Shown here piece by piece: positions 41,370-57,175 of a DNA stretch of 64,000 bases. Every line of letters starts with the position of its first letter. Within the stretch, counting starts at the first letter, position 1. The notes beneath the pieces were generated by a model that searched no databases, was not told where the DNA came from, and worked only from the letters and a program-made list of their open reading frames with translations. The translations under genes were made by a program, and so were the position numbers. The stretch spans positions 50,071,661 through 50,135,660 of the forward strand of contig NC_092522.1 in NCBI RefSeq assembly GCF_037038585.1, read 5' to 3'. The DNA is from Patagioenas fasciata. Taxonomy: Eukaryota; Chordata; Aves; Columbiformes; Columbidae.

Positions 41370-42420
41370 CAACAGCCCTCTGGCCGAGGCCCACAGCACA
41401 AGGGACGTGGAGCAAAGTCCTCCACTCCCGAAGGGCACCAGCGTACAGACTGGCCCACAGCTCCCCACCGCCTTGGAGGGCCGGAGTCCGTCCCATAGAC
41501 GAGAGCGGGAGGCCGCGGGCGGGTGAAGGGCGGACGGTATCTGCCCGCGGCTGAGGGAAGGGCCTCTGCGACCAGCCCCTGAAGAGCCGAGCCCCTCCGT
41601 CAGGAGGCCGTGCGGCACCCGGACCGTGCTCCGAGTTGGGCTCCGCTCAGTCTCACCACCGGTACCTCCCCTCACCCCGCGCACTGTGTCCGTTAAACAA
41701 CCTCCTGCCCCCTCCCAACGGCACCGCGGCACTGACCGGAGCTTGCGCTTCCGCTTCCCGCGGGGGCGGGTTCGCGCATGCGCGCGGCGCTGGCCTGGGC
41801 CCAAGGCTGTAGCTGCGGTCGCTGTCCCTGTGTCGTCCCCCGCCTCCCCTTCCCGCCTCCCGCGCGGCTGGGGACAGCCGGCTGCAGCGGGCCCCTTCGC
41901 ATGACAGCGGCGGGGAGGGGGGGGGGGCGGGAAGCGGACTGGTCTGAACCGCGGTTGTCCCCGCTCGCGGCCTGGTGTCCCTCGGCTTTGTACGGCCACA
42001 ATGGGGCCGGAGGGGCCATTGTGCCCCCGAGCAAACCCAGCCGGGACGGGAGGGGGGACGTGGCGAGATGAAAGCGTCGCGCACCGAAATGGCTTGAAAA
42101 CTCCCGAGTCGTAGATGGGAGATTTATGTCGCCCCTTGGCTGCGCGGCCTGCTGAGCGGCGCTGGGGGTGAACAAAGCGGCCCGGGGCAGCCTGGCGGGC
42201 GGCTCCGGCGGGACCCCGGCCCGCGGCGCGGAGCGGGAGGGTGTGCTTCGCTTTGCCCGGCAGTCGCCAGTGCAGGGGAGCCCCCGGTTCCTCGGGTGGA
42301 TCTCGGGGCACAGCGCGGGATAACGGCCTGGCTGCAGGCGTGCCGGGAGCACAGCCCGCTCCCACACCGCCAGCAACAGGTGGGGACCTGAATAACTTCA
42401 CATCTTTCCAGGGGGGGAAG
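41370..42420 (-). promoter_or_regulatory. FAM120B: FAM120B CpG-island promoter and probable non-coding exon 1
   Basis: The sequence changes abruptly from AT-rich to CpG-dense over about 1 kb. It contains GC boxes, for example GGGGGCGGG at about 41762-41770, and a perfect NRF1 palindrome GCGCATGCGC at 41774-41783. On the minus strand a plausible splice donor GTCAGT follows CTCCG, so exon 1 may end at 41737. It would splice to the 5'-UTR part of exon 2 at 38464. There is no TATA box, as expected of a broadly expressed CpG-island promoter. The exact transcription start cannot be read from sequence alone. Confidence 0.7.
41774..41783. promoter_or_regulatory. NRF1 site (perfect palindrome)
   Basis: GCGCATGCGC is the core consensus of NRF1, a common activator of CpG-island housekeeping promoters. 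It lies about 40 bp upstream, in the FAM120B sense, of the candidate exon 1 donor, so it probably lies at or just upstream of a start site. Confidence 0.65.
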
Positions 42421-43394
42421 AGGGCCATGGGGGAGCCGGTGGGAGGATTAGATCAGATGTTATTGCCGGTGAAAAACTAAACAGAGCGATGCTCTGGGGA
42501 GCACAGATTAATATATTGGGTGACTCCGTGTGCACAAAGCCTCACCATTGTAGCTGTGGCTGAATGCCTGTGAATAGGATGGAGCATATGTGGCCTGTCA
42601 CCGCAGGTGCCCACATCTGTTCGTCTCCAGGCAGATGCTCTCAGAAAATGGGAGAGCATTTCCAAAAGCTCTGGCCTGCCCCATCCATACCCATCCTCTT
42701 TCTCATAATCACCTTCTGCAGAGGAGTTTCTGCTCCCTCCTTCTCCCTCCTCCCCCACCTTCTCTGCATATGGAGAGATGTGGAAGGAAATAAAAACGAC
42801 ACAAATTGGAAGTGGCTCAGAAAGCCCTGGAAACATATGATCAAACTGCTCCCCCTCCAAAGTTTCTTAGCATCAGGTTTTGTGCTACAGCCTGTGCACA
42901 ATGCACAAGATGTGTGCACCATGCAAGGCGGGGGGGGGTTTGCAGGCCACAGGGGAACAGAAAAACCCCTTCATGCACAAAATGCAGTACAGCACAGTGG
43001 CACGCTGTGCTGGCTGTCATAGGGGAAGAGTGATCTGTGCAGCTACTGTCTGGAGTGGTAGTTTTTAGCTCCTATTTAAAGTTCTGGCCTGTGGTGATGG
43101 TAATAAAACCAGGGAAAAGAGAATAGTGGGTTTCCCTGTGAGAACTGGTGAATGCAGTGAATATTGCTACTGAAGTGGCTATCAAAAAGGAATTATTTCC
43201 AGCCATCCAATGAAATCTCATAGCTGGAATGCAAAACATTTTTCTGAGAAATGCTGTCATGGTTTGTATCCCAAATACATGATCTGAGCCTGATTGTTCC
43301 CTCTCCGTGCTCTGTGACACCCCGTCAAGACAAGCCAGGCGTCAGTGCTGCTCGGAGTTACGCTAGGCTTGCCTGATGGGGTGGATAAGGTGTT

Positions 43395-43475
43395 GGAGCA
43401 CACGGTAAATCCCAGGATCGTGGGATATCTCGGGTTGGAAGGGATCTCAGAAGGTCATCTAGTGCAAATGCGATC
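43395..43475 (-). repeat. CR1 LINE fragment (minus)
   Basis: GGATCGTGGGATATCTCGGG then TTGGAAGGGATCTCAGAAGG and TCATCTAGTGCAAA resembles a diverged CR1 3' end. It lies between the two promoters. Confidence 0.75.
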
Positions 43476-44084
43476 TGTGGTTTCTAGGATGCTGAAGATT
43501 GTGAGTGTCCTTGGAGTTAAAGGGGGGCAAAGAGGCCAGTTCTTCAAATGCCCCGGGAGGGGCATGGGCAGTGAGAGTGTTGGAATCGCTGTGTCCCAAA
43601 TCAGAGACCGGGGGAGGCAGCAGGACCCACCATGCGCGGGGCACCTGCTGGAAGTTTCGGAAGAAGATGCTGTTCCGGACCGGGGGGAGGCTGAGGGCCC
43701 GGAGGATGGCAAGCAGCGGAGGCCTCCTTCATCTGGGCTCCTGATGTGCCCTCATCCCCGGGAGGCCCGACGGCTCTGCCCCCCGGGTGGTCAGCGCTTA
43801 ACCCTCGGAGGGGTCTGTAGCCCTTCACCCTTCCTACTTTTGGAGCAACAACAGCTCATGCACACGAGTGACCAATTTTTGCCCCTCGTAGTTTCCCACA
43901 AGCAAAATCCCGTCGGAAGCAAACCAGGAAGCAAACTCAAGTAGCGCAGGGGAGTGGGGCGGGGGTGGGCTCGCTTTTTCCTCGTGTGCGATCAGTAAGA
44001 CACATACAGGGGCCATTGCAGGATTTGCCCGGGGAAGGGTTGGAGAGCAGCTGGCTGCGGTAATCTCCTCGGGAGACAAAGGAA

Positions 44085-44340
44085 TGCCCTGTCGGTCCCA
44101 GGATCACAGGTAAACACACAACCATTGTCATGAAAATAAGGGGCTAGGATAGGGCCGGAGCAGATGATTTGCGATTTGAAAAAGGGGGCTGGGGGGGAGG
44201 GAAGGCCCAGAGCTGCTTATCTATCATCTGGCCTCGCTGTGTGCCAGCTGAGCCACGCGACTGCTCTTTCTTATTCTAATCAGCACATGCCTTTGCAACT
44301 TTGGGCTAACCTACACGCTGAACTTCTTAATCCCTCTCCC
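44085..44340 (+). promoter_or_regulatory. Candidate DLL1 upstream enhancer block (distal)
   Basis: This motif-dense block has a forkhead-type GTAAACA at about 44110, a SOX-type CCATTGT at about 44123 and GATA-type CTTATC at about 44217. E-boxes CATCTG (about 44225) and CAGCTG (about 44247) follow. It sits about 4 kb upstream of the DLL1 start. The function is inferred from motif clustering and location only. Confidence 0.4.
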
Positions 44341-46629
44341 CGCACACGGCAAGGGCGGCGGAGCGCCCCTCCGGCACCGCGGTACCTCCGCGCCCGCCGC
44401 CCACCCGCCTCGGGTCTAGGCGCCCCGCGGCGGAGCCCCAGGCAGCGCCGGCACCCCGGTAACGCCGCCGAGCCGAGGGCCAGCCGGGGAGACGAAGACC
44501 CGGCCCGACGGCGCCGCGCCTGACATCCCGTGCTTTCCTTATCCCGGCCGGCTCGGTCCGGGGGGACAGGTGAAGGGGTCGTGCACAGAGAGCTGCGGCG
44601 GAGGAGCAGCCGCGCACACATACCTCCATAGGGACTATAGACCTAATTAAAATATTATGAACACTCGGCTACACATAGCTCCACACGTACACGTCCCTCC
44701 GCCGACACACCGTTCGCCATATGCCCGGAGCCCTTCATCCCAGGAAAAATCAGAGTTGCGCGCCAGCGATGGCAGCGCTTCGCCCTAATTAACAGTCCGT
44801 CCCCCGCTTTTGAAGTGACTTTTCCCATAATCTGGCTCGCTGAGAAATAAAAGCTGTGGCCGATGGGGAGCTCTCGGCCGCGCTGCTGCGCGGCGGGACC
44901 GTAAATCCTCGCCGGGGCAGGAAAGGGGGGCCGGCGTTGCGGGAAGGGTACCAATTAGGGGCGGGGAGGGAGAGCACAATACCCCACCAGCCCCAGCGAG
45001 CCTCTGGCAGGCGGGGCCGGGCCCGCCGCGTCCCGGCCGTGCGGGGTCACCGCGTCCCGGCGGGGCCCCGGGCACCGCGCCCGCCTCCGGGGGGTCCCAC
45101 CGCCGGCTCGCCCCTCCAGGGCGGGCGCGGCCGGGCAAGGCGTCAGGCGGGACCGGCGGCTCATCCCCGGCAGCGGGGGCCGGCGGCGGTGCGCGGGCGC
45201 GGTTAACACCACGGGGGCGGCGCGAAGGGCGGCGGGCGAGCGCGGTGCGGAGACACGCGGTTGGGAGCGAAAAAGCGCCATTTGGTTGGGAGCAGATGGC
45301 TGGCTGGGGGGCTGATCGCGTCTAAAGGCGTGTCATCCCCCTTCAGCGAGAATCCCTAAGGGCTCCCCTTGTCTTCGAAATCAATGAAAATTAAAGTGCA
45401 GAGAATGGATGAATAGTTAGACCTCGAGTCCCTCCTTTGTTCGCCTCAGCTACTGGTGGGCAGGAGTTAAACTACAACAGCCTCCTATAGAAACACTTAA
45501 GTTAAACAGTCTCCCCGTTAGCCCAGCATCTGAAAGAGAGAGGGAGAGGGGGGAAAAAAGCAGAAAAAGGAGCTTTCTGCTTGATTTCCCCAATACAGAA
45601 TCGCGTGGCATAAATTAAGCCGGAGAAGAATGAGCGCCGTGGGCAGGATCCTGCCGGCTCTCACGGCGCCTTTCAGTCACGCTCAGCAGCGGTAATCGAG
45701 AAATCTGTGCCACGTCAATTTAACAAATACCCGGTACCGAAGGGGGGTTGTTAAGGATTTGAGGGCAAGTTTTTTTCGGGTCTTTTTTTTTTTTTTTCTT
45801 TCACTAGTTTAAAGCCCTCGCGCGTGTAACTTTTTATTTCCAGTTTTTTAAGCAAGGGGATGCTAATGGACCAACTTTCTATCTCTCACAGATTAAAAGA
45901 TCCGCGGTGATATGTCACTTCTCGCCTTCACCGATGAGCTATCCCCAAATTTCAAGACAAATATTGTCCTCCCTACTTGCCCCACTCGTTTAGTAAACCC
46001 CATACGAAACGATTTAGTTTTTTTTTTTTTTCTCTCTCTCCCTGTCCTGCGGATAACGCCGCAGCAAAGTTCGCGAAGCAGCGGCAAGCCACTTGAAAAG
46101 ATGTTGACGCTAGGTGGCAAAAGTAATGTGCAGTTAAGTCCGGCGTTGCTGCGGGGCGCGCCCCCGTCCCGCTCCCCGCTGCACGGGCTGCGCACTCCGG
46201 GCGGGTGGCCCGTCCTCCGCGCACCCACCGCCCGCTCCGCTCCCTACAGGGCCGCCTTCTCTGCGCCCTCGCACGCTGCCCGCGGGATTGCTGCTCCCTT
46301 CCCTACCCAGGTATAACTCCGGGCTAAAAAAAAAAAAAAAGAAAAAAAAAGCAACCAAACATTCCTGTACATTTAAGCTTTCGCTTAAGCGTTGAGGGGC
46401 AGGGAGAGCGTAGAAGACGAGTACCTGGATGTGGATGGCTCGTTCGACCAAAATCAAATGTAAAGGACACACACGTTGAGTGGCGAAACGTTGCAAGTGT
46501 CTGGATGCGTGTTTATGTACTGCGAGTACCTGCCTGGGTTTGGGATAGGTGCCACAAACGGCGGGTAAATGAACGAGGGCAGCTACAGTCCTAGAACAGT
46601 CAAGAAGAGCTGGGATGAATGAACTCATT

Positions 46630-47110
46630 AGTGATTTTCTTTTAATTGGTATTACCCAATGCTTTTACTTTAAGAAGTCTTTGAGATTTTTTTTTTCTAG
46701 CGCATTGTAAGATAATTTGTGATCAAGACATCTGCTTCAATGAAAGTCACATTTTGCCATGCAAATGCACGTTTCACCCAATAAAGTCGCCATAATAAGG
46801 CTTTTAGCACGGCATACCTACAGTGAGGTTATTGTAGCCAAATCCTCTCCTTTTGCACACAAGCTTAATCTGTGCTGAAATGATCTGTTACAATTAAAAT
46901 GACATTTACAGAGACAGTTACACCTTGCATCCTAATGAATCTGCCTGTGCCTACCGAAGGTGTTTAAACAGAGGGCCCAAACAAAGTGGAAAACCCCGCT
47001 TCGAGTGACATGCCAGAGTCGCCCTCCAACTTTTATCCTCTGCTTCCACCCATCCATCCATCATTAAGAAAGTGCTCAAATGGTAATCATCTCTATCCCC
47101 CTTTCACCGC
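46630..47110 (+). promoter_or_regulatory. Candidate DLL1 presomitic-mesoderm (msd-like) enhancer
   Basis: This AT-balanced block is embedded in CpG-rich DNA 1.2-1.65 kb upstream of the DLL1 start. It has the T-box half-site TTACACCT at 46918-46925, an inverted half-site AGGTGTTT at 46958-46965 and a TCF/LEF-type AACAAAG at 46980-46986. It also has an octamer ATGCAAAT at 46759-46766. Mouse Dll1 is known to be driven in presomitic mesoderm by T/Tbx6 together with Wnt/Lef1 through an upstream msd element. The motif content and position fit that element, but orthology is inferred. Confidence 0.55.
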
Positions 47111-47339
47111 ACCAGTAAATTCCTTTCCATGTTTTTAAGATAAAAACAAAAGTTCTAGTGTCTGATGGATATTAAAAAAAAAAAAAAAGATGACGGTTGG
47201 TGTAAAGTTGTGTGGTTTTTTTTTTTTTGTTTTTTTACGGAGGGGGTAAGTGCTGCAAGGGATTTCTTTAAAAAATGTGCGGACATTGTTGTAGAGGCAG
47301 TAGCGTGCGCCGAGGGGAGCTCTTTCTCTCCCTCGCATT

Positions 47340-47480
47340 GTGCGGGGAGCAGGTGCTGCCTACATTACCATACAGCTGAGAGCACAAAGAGCTAACTGAT
47401 TCAGCCCTCACACAATAACAAACGGCCTTAATGACAGCCACGCGAACGACACACACCAAACTCACTTTTTACTAAGCTGA
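47340..47480 (+). promoter_or_regulatory. Candidate DLL1 proximal enhancer with paired E-boxes
   Basis: E-boxes CAGGTG (about 47350) and CAGCTG (about 47372) lie about 22 bp apart, followed by SOX/TCF-like ACAAAG. The AT-richer sequence with few repeats stands out from its GC-rich and homopolymer-rich surroundings. It is about 0.9 kb upstream of the start site. Proneural bHLH control of Delta1 is established in vertebrates; use of these particular sites is inferred. Confidence 0.4.
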
Positions 47481-48219
47481 AGGAGGAAAAAAGAGAGAGA
47501 GGGAGAGGTTGCTGGTGATGATGATAATAATCATACAGGGGTGCAGGACCCGGGCGGAAAGCTCTCTTCGGCCGCGTCGGGGACGGGCTTGCGGAGCTCC
47601 TCCGCGGGTCCCCTCCACGAACCCGCCCGCGACCTCCCCCGCCACCGGGACCCCCGTAGACCCCCCTTCCCTCCGCCGGCGGGATGAGCGCTCTGAGCGG
47701 AGCCGAAGGAAGACGATCCCCAGCTCGGTTCCCGCAAAATCATAGCCCCCCTCCCCAGTTATCCTGGTTATGCCATGGGAAATGCGGTGTGAATTTCAAG
47801 GGATCAGCTTCCCCTTGGTGCGGACCGCTGGGTCCCACCTCCCTCGTCCCTTTAAAGTCGAAGATGCCCCTTGGAAGTGGTCATGATCACCGAATTACTT
47901 TTTGGGGGCACGGCGGCTGCTTTGCACGTTTCAAGAAGTAATTACAATCCGCCGTCCGCGGAGTTGTTTTCTCGCCGGAGTATATTGCGCTGCCTCTCTT
48001 CGGTGCAGAGGGGGTGTTACTCTCTCCCCGGAGCAGAAGGGGGATTCTTGCGGTTACCAAATTTGCAGGAATGTAAATGAGCACGTTTTGTGAGCACGGA
48101 GGGGAGGGGGAGGAGGGTTGCACATTTTACAGCTCACTGACCATTTGGCGATCCATTGAGAGGAGGGTTTGGAAAAGTGGCTCCTTTGTGACAGCTCTAG
48201 CCAGATTGGGGGGCTGCTC

Positions 48220-48227
48220 ATTTGCAT
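48220..48227 (+). promoter_or_regulatory. Octamer (POU) site in the DLL1 core promoter
   Basis: A perfect ATTTGCAT lies 36 bp upstream of the TATA-like element. POU factors (Brn1/2) acting with Ascl1 are known regulators of Delta1. No canonical CANNTG E-box directly adjoins this octamer, so the composite motif is not complete here. Confidence 0.5.
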
Positions 48228-48255
48228 CTCATTAGGCATGCAGGCGGCCGGCGGG

Positions 48256-48285
48256 ATATAAGGGAGGCAGGCGCCCAAGAAGAGG
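48256..48285 (+). promoter_or_regulatory. DLL1: DLL1 core promoter, TATA-like element and probable start site
   Basis: ATATAAG at 48256-48262 sits in an otherwise GC-rich context, after which an initiation site about 25-30 bp downstream (about 48285) is expected. Downstream sequence runs without an ATG to the DLL1 start codon. The start site is inferred, not measured. Confidence 0.6.
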
Positions 48286-49152
48286 CAGATCCTTAGCGCT
48301 TCACCCTCGGAGAGAGCCGCCGAGCCGCGGCGCGGAGCAGGCACCCCCCCCCCCCCCCCCCATCCCTCGTAGGAGCACACCCGGACACGCTCCGTGCGCC
48401 GCTATTGACACGAGCTTATTTTTGTTGGCTGGGATTCCTCTAAAAACAAAAGTAAGCCCACAACAAGGAAAGAGAGCTTCGCTTCTTTTGAAGAGGGAAA
48501 AAAAAAAAAAAAGAAAAAAAAAAGGAAAAAGGAAAAGGAAAGAGGGAGATCAAGGCTCCGAGGTGACCTGCCCGCCGCCGCTGCTGTTTGACACCCACCA
48601 GCCCTGACGTGCGCAGGGCGAGCGCAGCCGCGCAGAGCTGCTCCCGCATCTCACTGCACCGGGAATTATCGCCGTTGCCGCCGTGTCCGCCGCTGCCTCT
48701 GCAGGGATTTCCAGATCGCCGATTTTTAATCTTCCTTGGGAAGCCTCTTCTCTGCCTCTGTTGGGAATTAAGTTGCCTTTTATTTTTTTTTTTTTTTTTT
48801 TTCCTGGAGAAAAGGAGGAGCACCGTGGATTGGGAAAGAAAAAGTATTTAGCAGATTAATCTTAACCTTTCTTTTTTATTATTCCCCCCCCCGCTCCTTT
48901 TTTTTTCTTTTGCCATCCGTAAGAGCTGTCAGTCGCTGACAGGCTACACCTAGAGGTATCGACAGAGGGGGAAAAAAAAGTCAGAGACACTCCTGAAAGA
49001 AGGAGACCGTGACACTAACTCTTCCAGCTCTGCTGGAGCGAGCGGCTTTGGCCGCTCTATATTTCCCTTTCTCCGAGAAACACTTTCCCCTTTCCCCTCT
49101 GACGAGAAGACGAGAGGGAGGAAAGCGAGGGCACCAGAGCTGCCCCTCCAAA
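48285..49152 (+). other. DLL1: DLL1 5' UTR
   Basis: The leader is about 870 nt if the TATA-like box sets the start. It is low-complexity in places, with an 18-nt C run at 48344-48361, an A-rich stretch at about 48488-48523 and a T run at about 48783-48802. It contains no ATG in any frame. No splice junction is evident inside it. Confidence 0.6.
48344..48361. repeat. C homopolymer (18 nt) in the DLL1 leader
   Basis: Eighteen uninterrupted C residues begin about 60 nt after the inferred start site. The run may be variable or miscounted in the assembly. Confidence 0.85.
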
Positions 49153-56478
<7,326 letters not shown>

Positions 56479-57175
56479 ACCAGAGGCGATATGGCAAGGT
56501 GGTTGTTCAGAACAATTTCAGAGGAGATGTGCCCCAATGAATGCTGCTGAAAGAGGAATGGGAGATAGATTCCTTCACTGACTGCTGCTGAGAAACTAAA
56601 TTCAGGCTTGAGCTGGTTCTCTACTGAAGTTAGCAAAGTGACTGCAAAATAAACAAGATGGACACCAGGCAAGGGTCTGTGTTCAAGGATTACTGTTGCA
56701 CTGCCTTTTACAAATTTTATCATTGCACTATGGTCAGTTGCTTTTCTATATATATTTAAATGAATGGACTTAATTACTACATAAGAAGCATGCACTGCCT
56801 GAAGTGTATATTTTGGATTCTTATGAGCCAGTCTTTTCTTGAATTAGAGACACAAACACTGCCTTTATTGTCTTTTTTGATACTAAAATGTGTTTTTACT
56901 AGGTGATAAAAAGTGTGTTATTTTTTTTAATCTGTAAAAATATTTTCATGATAATTGTAAAGCTTGAGTATTTTGTGATGTTCATTTTTTTATAATTTAA
57001 ATTTTTTGGTAAATATGTACAAAGGCACTTCGGGTCTATGTGACTATATTTTTTTGTATATAAATGTATTTATGGAATATTGTGCAAATGTTATTTGAGT
57101 TTTTTTTTACCATTTTGTTAATGAAAAAATTCATTTAAAAATATTTTTCCAAAATAAATATTATTAATGATAATC
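56479..57175 (+). other. DLL1: DLL1 3' UTR
   Basis: About 700 nt of increasingly AU-rich sequence ends near a poly(A) signal. It contains three CACTGCC 7-mers, at 56699, 56793 and 56857, matching the miR-34/449 seed. It also has AUUUA-type elements near 57066. Confidence 0.8.
57153..57158 (+). terminator. DLL1: DLL1 polyadenylation signal
   Basis: A canonical AATAAA is followed within about 30 nt by GT-rich sequence. It is the first canonical hexamer I noticed after the stop codon, so cleavage is expected near 57175. Confidence 0.75.

Larger units (their letters stand above)
38465..41736 (-). other. FAM120B: FAM120B intron 1
   Basis: This intron lies between the likely non-coding exon 1 in the CpG island and coding exon 2. 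It holds a 21-nt A run at 39763-39783 and a minus-strand CR1 copy at about 39903-40092. It also has a small perfect hairpin with 8-bp stems at 39531-39550. Confidence 0.55.
42430..48255 (+). other. Intergenic region between FAM120B and DLL1, mostly DLL1 upstream control sequence
   Basis: About 5.8 kb separates the two promoters. The FAM120B-proximal part (42.4-43.9 kb) holds ordinary sequence and a minus-strand CR1 fragment. From about 44 kb to the DLL1 start the DNA is GC-rich and interspersed with AT-rich blocks dense in transcription-factor motifs, described separately. No coding exons are seen; the open frames here are GC-driven. In mouse, about 4.3 kb upstream of Dll1 is known to contain its main mesodermal and neural enhancers. 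The matching interval here would be about 44.0-48.28 kb. Confidence 0.65.

Noticed and set aside
41367-42428. 353-codon minus-strand open frame in the CpG island
   Set aside because: Its composition is Pro/Arg/Gly/Ala-rich, as expected from GC-rich DNA without stops. Equivalent long frames occur on both strands, it has no family resemblance, and it overlaps the FAM120B promoter.
49009-49152. In-frame open extension upstream of the DLL1 ATG
   Set aside because: It opens only with a GTG and contains no ATG. The ATG at 49153 gives the expected signal peptide and has an optimal context.
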